A stretch of DNA of 64,000 nt from Kitasatospora mediocidica KCTC 9733 (lineage in GTDB: Bacteria > Actinomycetota > Actinomycetes > Streptomycetales > Streptomycetaceae), in the NCBI RefSeq assembly GCF_000744225.1, contig NZ_JQLN01000005.1, positions 620,001 to 684,000 on the forward strand, read 5' to 3'. Position 1 is the stretch's first letter. Each line of letters begins with the position of its first letter. The notes under the pieces are model-generated. The model saw only the letters and a list, made by a program, of their open reading frames with translations. It had not been told where the DNA came from and made no database searches. Below are positions 7,264-15,550 of this stretch, one piece after another. The position numbers and the translations under genes are program-made.

Positions 7264-10035
7264 TCATTCCTGATTCGGTTCCTTCCCCGGCAATTCCTGC
7301 TCGAACCAGACCACCTTGCCCATTCCCTCCGCCCTGGCACCCCAGCGCAGGGCCAGCCGGCGCACCAGCTCCAGGCCCCGGCCGCCCTCGTCGGCCTCCT
7401 CGGCGTGCCGCTCCTTCGGCGGGTCGGGCAGCGGGTCGGAGATCTCCACCAGCAGGGTGTCACCGAAGGTCAGCCGTACCCCGATGGGGGCACTGGCATA
7501 CCGGACGGAGTTCGTGACCAGCTCGCTGACCAGGAGTTCCGCGGTGTCGGTCAGCTCCTCGATGCCCCAGTCGGTGAGCGCTCCGCGGACCAGGCGGCGG
7601 GCCCGGGAGACCGCGGTGGGCTCCGCCGGGAGCGTCCAGCCGACTGTGCGCGCCCCCTCCTCACCCCGTCCGAGCCGGGCCAGCAGCAACGCGACGTCGT
7701 CCGGCTCGCGCCCCTGTTCCATGGTGTCGAGGACCGCCTCGCACGCGTGCTGAATGGACACATACGGCTTCTCCAGCACGGACTGCAGCCGGCCGAGGCC
7801 GACGTCCAGATCCTTGTCCCGGGACTCCACCAGGCCGTCGGTGCAGAGCGCCAGAATGCTGCCCTCGGGAATCTGCAGTTCGACCGATTCGAACGCGACG
7901 CCGCCGACCCCCAGCGGGGCGCCCGAGGGCAGGTCCAGCACCTGGCCCACGCCGCCGGGCAGCGGGCTGCCGCTGCGGGCCGGGCCGATGATCGGCGGCA
8001 CCACCAGGACCGGCGGGATGTGCCCGGCCTTGGCCACCACCAGACGGCCGGTCGCCGGGTCGTACACGGCGTAGACGCAGGTGGCCAGCAGCGCCTCGTC
8101 CGGGCCCTGGGCCAGGTCGTCGGTCAGCTCGTGGACGTGCCGCAGCAGCACGTCCGGGGGCAGGTCGAGGGCGGCCAGCACGCGGACTGCGGTACGCAGC
8201 CGGCCCATCGTGGCGGCGGCGCGCAGGCCGTGGCCCATCACGTCGCCGACCACCAGCGCGGTGCGGTCGCCCGGCAGCGGGATGACGTCGAACCAGTCGC
8301 CGCCCACCTCGGTGCCGCTGCTGCCCGGGACGTAGCGGTAGGCGACCTCGACGCCGGTCGGCTGCGGGACCTGCTGCGGGAGCAGGGTGCGCTGGAGGGT
8401 CAGCGCGGCGGTCCGCTCGCGGGCGTAGAGGCGGGCGTTGTCGAGCGAGCTGCCGGCCCGGTCGGCCAGCTCCACGGAGAACGCCAGGTCGTCCCGGTCG
8501 AACCCCTCGCGGCGACCGGCCCGGCTGACCACGAGCAGCCCGATCACCAGGCCCCGGGCGCGCAGCGGGACGACCAGCATGGAGTGCGTGCCCAGCTCCA
8601 GCGCGGCCCGGACCTTGGGGTCCCCGGGGTAGGTGGCATCCTCCAACTCGTCTGCACCGGAGAGGAGTTCGGGAACACCCGTACGCAGCACCCGGCCGTA
8701 GCAGGACTCCTCGGCGAAGGTGATCCGGGCGCCGCGGCGGAGCATCACCTCGACCTCCTCACCGTCCTGCACGGCGGCCACGCCCAGTTGCAGCAGCGAG
8801 GTCCGGCGGTCGTGGCCGTGCCGTGGCAGGTCGTCGCCGTGCGCCACCGCCTGGAGCAGGATCGCCGCCGCGAAGTCGGCCAGCTGCGGGACCACGGCGC
8901 TGGCCAGCTCCTGGGCGATCCGCGAGGCGTCCAGCAGGTCGCCGACCCGCGAGCCGAACTCGTTCAGCAGGGCGAGGCGGCGCCGGGCGTGCTCGACCTT
9001 GGCGACCGCGCGGTAGCGGTCGGTGACGTCCATCACGGTGCCCGAGATGCCCAGCACCTTGCCGGCCCGGTCGGTGAGCCGGCTGTAGGAGACCGAGCGG
9101 TAGCCGCCGGCCCGGGCGGTCACCGGCGAAGCCAGCGTGACGTCGATGACCGGCTCGCCGGTGGCCAGCACCTGGCGCTGGATCACCGTGATCTCGTCGG
9201 CGGCGCGTTCGGGCAGCGTCTCGCCGGTGGTGCGGCCGACGTGGTCCTCGGCCATGACGCCGTTCATGTCGGCCAGGGTCTGGTTGACGGCGGTGTAGCG
9301 CAGCTCGGCGTCGAGCACCGCGATGCCGAGCGGCGACTGCTCGAAGAGCGCGTCGCGGACCGCGAGGTCGCGCTCGACCGCCTGCAGCGTGCGGGCCTCG
9401 GCGAGGGCGGCCAGCAGGAACGGGGTGCCGTCGCCGTCCACCAGGAGGGAGATCCTGGCCTCGACCGTGACCATGGCGTTGTCGCGGTTGCGCAGCTGGG
9501 CCAGGCCCTTCCAGCTGCCGGTGCGCACCGCGGTCCGGAACGCCTCACGGGTCGCCTCGACCCGCTGCTCGTCCACCATCAGCTCCTCGATCCGGCGGCC
9601 CACCAGGAGCTCGCTGGGCCAGCCGAGCAGGTCCTCGGCGGCCGGGCTCCAGAGCACCACCCGGCCGGAGGTGTCGAGCATCGCGATGGCGACCCGGACG
9701 ACGTCGAAGAGGCTGCCCTGGGTGCGGTCGACCAAGCTCTCCTCGCCGGCCGCGCCCGGGTAGGGCACGGACGGGGAGCTGCGGACGGTGGGGACGCCGG
9801 GGGCCGGCAGCACGCCGTCCGGGAGGATCCCCGGGGTGTCGGGGCCCGGGGTCGCCGGGCGACGGCGCCCGGCGGCGGAGTCGCCGTGCGGGCCGGGCCC
9901 GTCACCGGGACCGGGCGCGGCCTCCCTGGGGAGGCGGCGGGCGCGCAGCCGGGCCCGGGCCGCGGCCCCTCCCGTTCGCCGGGGGAGGCCGGCCTGGGGG
10001 CGCCGCTCTCCTGCGCCGCTACCCGTACTCGTCAC
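7264..10035 (-). CDS. PAS-PAS-GAF-SpoIIE phosphatase with C-terminal HATPase domain (paralogue)
   Basis: This protein has the same architecture as the gene downstream. Numbering from the chosen GTG start (923 residues), there are a low-complexity Arg/Pro-rich N-terminus (1-105), PAS at about 113-230, a second PAS at 225-340, GAF at 345-540, SpoIIE/PP2C at 545-800 and HATPase_c at 805-920. Motifs include EVGGDWFDVIPLPGDRTA, GDVMGHGLRAA, LLVSELVTNSVRYA and DEGGRGLELV. The frame is open much farther upstream, to 10524, but that stretch overlaps the NUDIX gene. The GTG at 10035 has GGAGG 8 bases upstream; a GTG at 10104 is the alternative. Cytoplasmic. The input signals of the PAS and GAF domains are unknown. 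Confidence 0.88.
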   Translation of the reverse strand: MTSTGSGAGERRPQAGLPRRTGGAAARARLRARRLPREAAPGPGDGPGPHGDSAAGRRRPATPGPDTPGILPDGVLPAPGVPTVRSSPSVPYPGAAGEESLVDRTQGSLFDVVRVAIAMLDTSGRVVLWSPAAEDLLGWPSELLVGRRIEELMVDEQRVEATREAFRTAVRTGSWKGLAQLRNRDNAMVTVEARISLLVDGDGTPFLLAALAEARTLQAVERDLAVRDALFEQSPLGIAVLDAELRYTAVNQTLADMNGVMAEDHVGRTTGETLPERAADEITVIQRQVLATGEPVIDVTLASPVTARAGGYRSVSYSRLTDRAGKVLGISGTVMDVTDRYRAVAKVEHARRRLALLNEFGSRVGDLLDASRIAQELASAVVPQLADFAAAILLQAVAHGDDLPRHGHDRRTSLLQLGVAAVQDGEEVEVMLRRGARITFAEESCYGRVLRTGVPELLSGADELEDATYPGDPKVRAALELGTHSMLVVPLRARGLVIGLLVVSRAGRREGFDRDDLAFSVELADRAGSSLDNARLYARERTAALTLQRTLLPQQVPQPTGVEVAYRYVPGSSGTEVGGDWFDVIPLPGDRTALVVGDVMGHGLRAAATMGRLRTAVRVLAALDLPPDVLLRHVHELTDDLAQGPDEALLATCVYAVYDPATGRLVVAKAGHIPPVLVVPPIIGPARSGSPLPGGVGQVLDLPSGAPLGVGGVAFESVELQIPEGSILALCTDGLVESRDKDLDVGLGRLQSVLEKPYVSIQHACEAVLDTMEQGREPDDVALLLARLGRGEEGARTVGWTLPAEPTAVSRARRLVRGALTDWGIEELTDTAELLVSELVTNSVRYASAPIGVRLTFGDTLLVEISDPLPDPPKERHAEEADEGGRGLELVRRLALRWGARAEGMGKVVWFEQELPGKEPNQE

Positions 10036-10154
10036 CGACGGGGCCTCCGGGCTCTCGGGCGGCGCGCCGCGGCCGGTCGCCGGGGCGCGATGGGCACGAC
10101 TCACCAAGCGTGACGAACCATGCCGAAATGTGACATACCCAGCTGAAACCTTCG

Positions 10155-10616
10155 CTACCCCAGCGATTGGGTCATCTTTTCCGATTGGCCCACCTCTGGC
10201 GCCGGTTGCTCCGCGCCGCTGCCGCCCGCGGTGAGCAGCCGGGCGACCTCGGGGAGCACCTCGCGGTCGTGCTCCAGCCAGTCCAGGCCGGACAGCTCGG
10301 CCGGGCCCAGCCAGCGCAGCTCGGAGTGGTCCTGCAACGGCCGCGGATCGCCGGAGAGCAGCTCGGCCGCCCAGATCCGCAGGACCAGGCCGGTCCGCAC
10401 CGTCCACTCCCCCGCCAGCCGGTCCAGCGCCCGGGCCCGGACGCCCAGCTCCTCGTACAGCTCGCGCTCCAGCGCCTGGCACTCGCTCTCGCCGGGCTCG
10501 GCCTTGCCGCCCGGGAACTCCCAACGGCCCGCCACCTCGGCCGGCGCACTGCGCCGGGCGGCCAGCACCCGGCCCCGATGGATCAGGGCCCCACCGACGA
10601 CGATCCGGTTCTCCAT
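10155..10616 (-). CDS. NUDIX hydrolase (MutT-like, probable 8-oxo-dGTP diphosphatase)
   Basis: The 153-residue protein has a complete NUDIX box: G37, five residues, E43, seven residues, then REL-Y-EEL-G at 51-58. The preceding RWEFPGGK motif is typical of MutT-type (CTP pyrophosphohydrolase/8-oxo-dGTP diphosphatase) members, which hydrolyse oxidised or non-canonical nucleoside triphosphates to monophosphates. The opening residues (MENRIVVGGALIHRGRVLAARR) also match that group. The C-terminal 20 residues are polar and look poorly conserved. It is transcribed in the same direction as the downstream phosphatase but is separated from it. The exact substrate is not certain from sequence alone. Confidence 0.9.
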   Translation of the reverse strand: MENRIVVGGALIHRGRVLAARRSAPAEVAGRWEFPGGKAEPGESECQALERELYEELGVRARALDRLAGEWTVRTGLVLRIWAAELLSGDPRPLQDHSELRWLGPAELSGLDWLEHDREVLPEVARLLTAGGSGAEQPAPEVGQSEKMTQSLG

Positions 10617-10653
10617 GGCTCGACCATAGAGCCTGACCAGGGGCGACGACGGA

Positions 10654-10827
10654 TCAGCTCGCGGACTCGGCCGCCGCCACCCAGTACAGCTGCTTGTGGC
10701 CGCGGGCCTCGAACTCGGCGGCCAGCGCCTCGGCCGCCTCGCGGGTCAGGTCACGGGCGACCAGGAAACGGTTGCCGTTGTCGTCCTGGCGCAGCACGCG
10801 CCAACAGGGTGCGGCGGGATCGGTCAT
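10654..10827 (-). CDS. Small SPOR-like protein (57 aa)
   Basis: A short open frame of 57 codons begins at an ATG at 10827 and ends at a TGA at 10654-10656. The translation reads as a compact alpha/beta unit with WRVLRQDDNGNRFLVAR, then LTREAAEALAAEFEARGHKQ and a final YWV strand. This pattern is typical of the small proteins annotated in streptomycetes as SPOR-domain-containing or SPOR-like. Strong third-position GC bias supports coding. It lies just upstream of the NUDIX gene on the same strand, with 37 bases between them, so the two may be co-transcribed. Its function is unknown; a role in binding cell-wall glycan is only suggested by the domain name. Confidence 0.75.
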   Translation of the reverse strand: MTDPAAPCWRVLRQDDNGNRFLVARDLTREAAEALAAEFEARGHKQLYWVAAAESAS

Positions 10828-11439
10828 GGCCGCAGCCTACGCAGCCCGGCCGGCGGCGCGGCGGGGTGCGTTCGGTCGTGCCGTGCCGGGCCCGGCTCGG
10901 TGGGGGTCGAGTCGGGCCTCGGCACGGCACCGGCCGCCCCGGTGCCGAAGCGTAGGAGCGGCCCGCTAACGGGGCGTACGGACGAGGTTTCCGCGCTGTT
11001 AGGCAGCTGGTGGCCTGGTTAACAGCGCGTAAGCCGAGGTGGCCGAAGGTCGCTCGGGGTACCGTCCGACGCCCCTGCCCCACTGGTGTGCGCACGGCCG
11101 ACGCCGGCGGTGCGCCACTCGCACCGGCCCGCCCCCGCCGCGTTCGTACCCTGCCTCCGCGTGCCCCCGTCCGAATCAGCGCGCATGCGGAGCCACTGCG
11201 ACGTCCGCGTCCGGCGCCACCGGGGCCGGTGTCGAGAACGACCGCAGCATCGAGAGCGCGCACGACGACGGAGTCCGACCGGATGATACCGACGTGGACA
11301 CCTCACGTACGACTATCGCAAGGGTGGACCGGCTATCGCGTCGGCGCAAGGTGCTAGCGGGGTCCTTCACCTCCAGCTCACGCCGACTGCGCACCGCACC
11401 TCGGCCCGGCGGTCGCCGGACCGGCCGGGCGGGCCCGGC
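10828..11439. other. 612-bp intergenic region with a 10-bp inverted repeat
   Basis: No convincing gene was found here; the open frames in this stretch lack ribosome binding sites and recognisable domains. A perfect inverted repeat with 10-base arms, CGCGCTGTTA (10992-11001) and TAACAGCGCG (11020-11029), surrounds an 18-base loop. It could be an operator or an RNA hairpin. The region lies upstream of the SPOR-like and NUDIX genes, so their promoter is expected here. Confidence 0.4.
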
Positions 11440-12666
11440 TCAGACGCTCTGCGGGGCGCTCGAGCCGGGAGTCGAGGAGGTGAGCCAGGAGTCGTCGGTG
11501 GAGAGGTTCAGCAGCTTGCGGACCGCCTTCTGCTGGTCATAGGCCCGGTGCTGGTCGGCCTCGGCGAGCTGGAACCTCAGATCGTCGAGCCCGGTCGACG
11601 CCGCGGCCCCCTTGAGCGCCGGGATCCGCAGCTGCAACTCGGCGACCTGGGCGGCGACCGCCTCCTTGACCCCCGGGTCCCAGGCGTCCCTGGACAGCTG
11701 CGCGGTCTGCACCTCCAGCACGGTGGTCATCTGCTCCGCCCAGGCGCGGAAGTCCGCCGGGGCGGCGCTGACCGCGCCGCTCGGGCGCTTGCCGGCCTCC
11801 TGGTCGATCGCGTCCATCGCCAGCAGGTACTCGTACTGCGCCGCGGTGGTGTTGCCGGAGTCCTTGCGCAGGGAGCCGGTCAGCTTGGCGTCCGCCTCGG
11901 TCAGGAAGCAGGTGATCGTCCGCTCACCGCTGTCCCAGTCGGCCCGCTGCGGGTAGTAGTAGTGCACCAGCACGGCGTCCGGGACGGCCCAGTTGTCCAT
12001 GGAGTAGTCGTTGGCCAGCTGCCCGCAGGCGTCGGCGACCTGCTGCTCGCGATCCGGCTTGTCCGGGTACTCGTCGCCCGCGATCACGGTGGTGCCGATC
12101 GCCTCGCCGTCGTGGGCGCGGTCGCAGCCGATCACGCTGACGCCGTGCGAGGCGCGGTTGAAGCACTGGCCCGCCGTCAGCTGCGAGGCGGACGTACGGC
12201 TGGCGCCGAGGTCCTGGAGGGTGCCGCCGGGCATGACGACCAGCGCCACGGTCGTCAGCAGGCCCAGCAGCGACAGCACCAGACCCGACACCGCCAGGCC
12301 CGCGCCACGTTGGTGGCGGCGCGGGATCTGGACCAGGCCGGTGATGCCGAAGCCGATGGCCAGCGGCCAGAGGAAGCAGGTCAGCGCGCTGACCAGGGCG
12401 GCGACCGCGAAGCCGTTGATCGGCGCCTGCATCTTGGGCGGAGCGCCGGCACCCCAGGCGGCGAACGGGTCGGCGGCCGGGTGGGCGGGAGCGCCGTAGG
12501 GGGTGGAGGTGTACGGGTCGGCGGTGTACGGGTCGGGCGTGTAGGTGGTGGGGACGAACTCGGCCGGCTCCGGCGGCGCGGGTGGCGCGGGTGGAGCCGG
12601 TGGCACCCAGGGGTCCACCGGGTGCGGGGGCTCGGTGCTGTCCCCGGTACTGCCCTCTGCCGTCAT
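11440..12666 (-). CDS. DUF4190 / septum-formation-like membrane protein
   Basis: The 408-residue protein starts with a Pro/Thr/Tyr-rich cytoplasmic tail (PPAPPAPPAPPEP and several DPYT repeats). Two transmembrane spans follow (about residues 83-105 and 120-143), matching a DUF4190 unit with a VSGLVLSLLG-like second span. The remaining C-terminal part is extracytoplasmic and holds ASQLTAGQCFNRA, with cysteines like those of the septum-formation family. A helical tail completes it. The ATG at 12666 was chosen because GGGGGGA precedes it; a GTG at 12681 is the alternative. Function is not established; a role at the envelope or septum is inference from the domain name. It stands alone in its operon. 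Confidence 0.75.
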   Translation of the reverse strand: MTAEGSTGDSTEPPHPVDPWVPPAPPAPPAPPEPAEFVPTTYTPDPYTADPYTSTPYGAPAHPAADPFAAWGAGAPPKMQAPINGFAVAALVSALTCFLWPLAIGFGITGLVQIPRRHQRGAGLAVSGLVLSLLGLLTTVALVVMPGGTLQDLGASRTSASQLTAGQCFNRASHGVSVIGCDRAHDGEAIGTTVIAGDEYPDKPDREQQVADACGQLANDYSMDNWAVPDAVLVHYYYPQRADWDSGERTITCFLTEADAKLTGSLRKDSGNTTAAQYEYLLAMDAIDQEAGKRPSGAVSAAPADFRAWAEQMTTVLEVQTAQLSRDAWDPGVKEAVAAQVAELQLRIPALKGAAASTGLDDLRFQLAEADQHRAYDQQKAVRKLLNLSTDDSWLTSSTPGSSAPQSV

Positions 12667-12735
12667 GACGTCCCCCCGCACGCGCGTGCGCCTGTTCGAT
12701 GAAGCCGCGACTCTAGCCGACCCGTCCGACCCCGC

Positions 12736-13548
12736 TCAGCCGCGGGCCAGGATCTCCCCGTGCAGCACGCCGAACCAGCCGTCCGGGTCCATCGACCAGC
12801 GGCGCCAGCCGTCCGCGATCCGGGCCAGCTCCGGCTCGTCGGCCAGCCCGTGCTCCAACGCGGTCGTGGCCATCCCCGAGCCGACCACCCGGTCCGCCCA
12901 GGACTCGCCCCACCACAGCCGCTCGCCCGCCGTCGCGTACGTCCAGCTGGAGGACGAGGCACGCACCTCGGTGAAGCCGGCCGCCCGCGCCCAGGCCAGC
13001 AGCCGCCGCCCGGCGTCCGGCTCGCCGCCGTTGGCCCGGGCCGCCTGCCGGTACAGGCTCAACCAGCTCTCCAGTTCCGGCAGTTCGGGATACCAGGTCA
13101 TCGCCGCGTAGTCGGCGTCGCGGGCCGCGACCAGGCCGCCGGGCGCGCACACCCGGCGCATCTCGCGCAGCGCGGCCACCGGGTCGCCGACGTGCTGCAG
13201 CACCTGGTGGGCGTGCACCACGTCGAACTCGCCGCTCGGACCGGGCAGCGCGTGGACGTCGGCGACGACGAACTCGACGTTGTCGATGCCGCGGCCCGCG
13301 ACGTACGCGGCGGCCTGCTCCAGGACCTGCTCCGAGGTGTCCATCGCCACCACCCGGCCGGCCGGGCCGACCAGTTCGGCCAGGTCCGCGGTGATCGTGC
13401 CGGGTCCGCAGCCGACGTCCAGCACGGCGGCCCCCGGACGTACTTCGGCCAGCAGGTAGGCGGCGGAGTTGGCCGCCGTCCGGCTGCGGTGCGAGCGCAG
13501 GACGGAGTCCCGGTGGCCGTGGGTGTAGACAGTCTGATGCTCTGTCAT
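12736..13548 (-). CDS. Class I SAM-dependent methyltransferase
   Basis: The 270-residue protein shows the SAM-binding motif I VLDVGCGPGT near residue 43, followed by an acidic residue at the end of strand 2 (VVAMDTS) and VEFVVADVHALPG. This is the Methyltransf_11/25 layout of ubiquinone/menaquinone-type methyltransferases. A GAGGAGAAG ribosome binding site lies 5 bases before the ATG at 13548. A C-terminal extension rich in Trp may shape the substrate pocket. It is transcribed divergently from the neighbouring split-barrel protein gene, with about 145 bases between the starts. The substrate is unknown. Confidence 0.88.
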   Translation of the reverse strand: MTEHQTVYTHGHRDSVLRSHRSRTAANSAAYLLAEVRPGAAVLDVGCGPGTITADLAELVGPAGRVVAMDTSEQVLEQAAAYVAGRGIDNVEFVVADVHALPGPSGEFDVVHAHQVLQHVGDPVAALREMRRVCAPGGLVAARDADYAAMTWYPELPELESWLSLYRQAARANGGEPDAGRRLLAWARAAGFTEVRASSSSWTYATAGERLWWGESWADRVVGSGMATTALEHGLADEPELARIADGWRRWSMDPDGWFGVLHGEILARG

Positions 13549-13693
13549 GACGCTTCTCCTCAAAGGTTCGACAGCCCTTGTGCAGCAGTGCGACCCTAGC
13601 TCGCGTCTCAGCCTGTAAGAAGATCTGTTCCAGATTGCGAGACAACGGGAAAAGCCCTTCCCGCCCGGACCCACCGCCGCGGATACTCGGACC

Positions 13694-14278
13694 ATGGGAA
13701 AGACTTATGAGCGAATCGACGGCCGGTTGCGCACGTTCATCGAGGCCCAACCCGTCTTCTTCACCGCGACCGCGCCACTGGCCGGTGACGGTCACGTCAA
13801 CCTCTCCCCCAAAGGCCGGGCCGGCACCCTCGTGGTACTGGACGAGCGGACCCTCGCCTACCTGGACTTCGGTGGCAGCACCGCCGAGACCATCGCCCAC
13901 CTGCGCGAGAACGGCAGGATCACGCTGATGTGGTGCGCCTTCACCGGCCCGCCCACGGTCGTGCGGGTGCACGGCACCGGCGAGGCGGTGTTCCGGGACG
14001 ACCCGCGCTTCGCCGACCTGCTGGCCCGCTTCAGCGAGGAGGCGGACGGCGCGGGGCTGCGCGCGGTCGTCCTGGTCACCGCCGACCGGATCAGCGACTC
14101 CTGCGGGTTCGCCGTCCCGTTCATGGAGTACCGCGAGGAACGGACGCTGCACGCCGAATACTTCGGCCGCAAGAACGAGGACGAGTTCGCCGCCTACTGC
14201 GCCGGCAAGGAGCTCGTCGGCGTGAGCGTGGACGGCCTGCCGGCCCTGCCGCTCCCGCTGCCACCGCGCCCGCGGTGA
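13694..14278 (+). CDS. Pyridoxamine 5'-phosphate oxidase family protein
   Basis: The 194-residue protein has the split-barrel flavin-binding fold of the PNPOx-like superfamily. Typical blocks are FFTATAPLAGDGHVNLSPKG near residues 22-41, LAYLDFGGSTAETIAHLREN, and ITLMWCAFTGPP. Members bind FMN, F420 or haem, and many have no assigned reaction. The start at 13694 overlaps the divergent promoter region of the methyltransferase. The gene is followed 57 bases later by the RibD-like reductase, but no functional link is clear. Family assignment is confident; the biochemical role is not. Confidence 0.85.
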   Translation: MGKTYERIDGRLRTFIEAQPVFFTATAPLAGDGHVNLSPKGRAGTLVVLDERTLAYLDFGGSTAETIAHLRENGRITLMWCAFTGPPTVVRVHGTGEAVFRDDPRFADLLARFSEEADGAGLRAVVLVTADRISDSCGFAVPFMEYREERTLHAEYFGRKNEDEFAAYCAGKELVGVSVDGLPALPLPLPPRPR

Positions 14279-14335
14279 GGCCGGGGACCGCCGCCCGGGT
14301 CGTACGGTAGGCAGTCCCGACCGAACGGAGTACCG

Positions 14336-15043
14336 ATGGCCCAGCGCCCGAGCATCCCCCCGCGCCCGTACGTGCTGCTGAGCGCGGCGATGTCGATCGA
14401 CGGCTACCTGGACGACGCCTCGGCCGAGCGGCTGCTGCTCTCCAACGCCGCCGACTTCGACCGGGTGGACGAGCTGCGGGCGGGCTGCGACGCGATCCTG
14501 GTCGGCTCCACCACGCTGCGCCGCGACAACCCGCGCCTGCTGGTCAACGACCCCGCGCGGCGGGCCGCCCGGACGCTCGGCGGCCAGAGCGCGTACCCGC
14601 TCAAGGTGACTCTCAGCGCGAGCGGTGAACTCCCCGCCGACCTGCGGTTCTGGCACACCGGCGACGCGAAGGTCGCCTACACCACGGACACCGCGGCGCC
14701 CGTGCTGCGGTCCGCGCTGACCGGGGTTCCGCAGACCGACGTGGTCGGGCTCGGCGACACCGTGCGGCTCGGCGCGCTGCTGGACGATCTGGGCCGGCGC
14801 GGCGTGCGACGGCTCATGGTGGAGGGCGGCGGGTCGGTGCACACCCAGTTCCTCGCCGAGGGGCTCGCCGACGAGGTGCAGCTCGCGGTCGCGCCGCTGC
14901 TGGTCGGGCAGGCCGCGGCACCCCGCTTCGTCAACCCGGCCGACTTCCCCGGCGGGAGCACCCGGCGGCTGCGGCTGCTGGAAGCCCGTACCGTCGGGGA
15001 CGTCGTCCTGCTCCGGTACGCCCCGAAGGAATCCACCCGATGA
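14336..15043 (+). CDS. RibD C-terminal-type pyrimidine reductase (dihydrofolate-reductase-like fold)
   Basis: The 235-residue protein matches the stand-alone reductase half of RibD, which reduces 5-amino-6-ribosylaminouracil 5'-phosphate with NADPH in riboflavin synthesis. The N-terminal VLLSAAMSIDGYLDDAS, the central DAILVGSTTLRRDNPRLL and the later LMVEGGGSVHTQFL are hallmark blocks of that fold. A GGAGTACC sequence precedes the ATG. The stop codon overlaps the start of the deaminase gene by 4 bases (ATGA), so the two halves of RibD are encoded as two coupled genes in reverse order compared with bifunctional RibD. A role in another deazaflavin or pterin-like pathway is an alternative. Confidence 0.85.
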   Translation: MAQRPSIPPRPYVLLSAAMSIDGYLDDASAERLLLSNAADFDRVDELRAGCDAILVGSTTLRRDNPRLLVNDPARRAARTLGGQSAYPLKVTLSASGELPADLRFWHTGDAKVAYTTDTAAPVLRSALTGVPQTDVVGLGDTVRLGALLDDLGRRGVRRLMVEGGGSVHTQFLAEGLADEVQLAVAPLLVGQAAAPRFVNPADFPGGSTRRLRLLEARTVGDVVLLRYAPKESTR

Positions 15044-15489
15044 ACACCACCGACCTGCGCTTCCTCACCCGGGCGATCGAGCTGTCCAGGCTCTGCCCCG
15101 CCTCGGAGACCGCGTTCTCGGTCGGCGCGGTGATCGTCGGCGCCGACGGCGAGGTGCTCAGCGAGGGCCACAGCCGGGAGACCGACCCGGTCTGCCACGC
15201 CGAGGAGGCCGCGCTCGGCAAGCTGGCCGCCGACGACCCCCGGCTGCGGACGGCGACGCTCTACAGCTCGCTCGAACCGTGCAGCCGGCGGGCCTCGCGT
15301 CCCCTGCCGTGCGCCCGGCTGGTGATCGCCGCCGGGATCCCGCGGGTGGTGGTGGCCTGGCGGGAGCCGGACCTGTTCGTCACGGGCTGCGAGGGCGTCG
15401 GGCTGCTGACGGCGGCCGGGGTGACGGTCGTGGAACTGCCCGAGCTGGCGGCGGCGGCCCGGGAGGTCAACGCGCACCTGCTCGGCTGA
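15040..15489 (+). CDS. RibD N-terminal-type / dCMP-like deaminase
   Basis: The 149-residue zinc deaminase has the catalytic HAEEAAL motif (His ligand and catalytic Glu) near residue 56 and a PCSRRASRPLPCARL motif whose two cysteines bind zinc. The spacing between these cysteines is longer than the usual PCxxC, as in the riboflavin-type deaminases. It is translationally coupled to the reductase gene through a 4-base overlap. The pair would carry out the deamination and reduction steps of riboflavin synthesis, or an equivalent pair of steps on a related pyrimidine. A HAD phosphatase gene follows 61 bases downstream, which fits the dephosphorylation step of the same pathway. Confidence 0.85.
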   Translation: MNTTDLRFLTRAIELSRLCPASETAFSVGAVIVGADGEVLSEGHSRETDPVCHAEEAALGKLAADDPRLRTATLYSSLEPCSRRASRPLPCARLVIAAGIPRVVVAWREPDLFVTGCEGVGLLTAAGVTVVELPELAAAAREVNAHLLG

Positions 15490-15550
15490 GGCTCGGCGTT
15501 CCTTTGTATCCTTGGGGAACAAATACTGCCGAGGCCCCCCAGGAGCCGAC

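Noticed and set aside
7405..10113. A 902-codon plus-strand open frame across the second sensor phosphatase
   Set aside because: It has repeated Gly/Asp/Val/His-rich text typical of an antisense frame; the minus strand has full PAS, GAF, PP2C and HATPase domains.
10036..10524. Upstream extension of the second sensor phosphatase to 10524
   Set aside because: It would overlap the NUDIX gene on the same strand, and the added residues are a shadow of that gene. A GTG with GGAGG at 10035 fits better.
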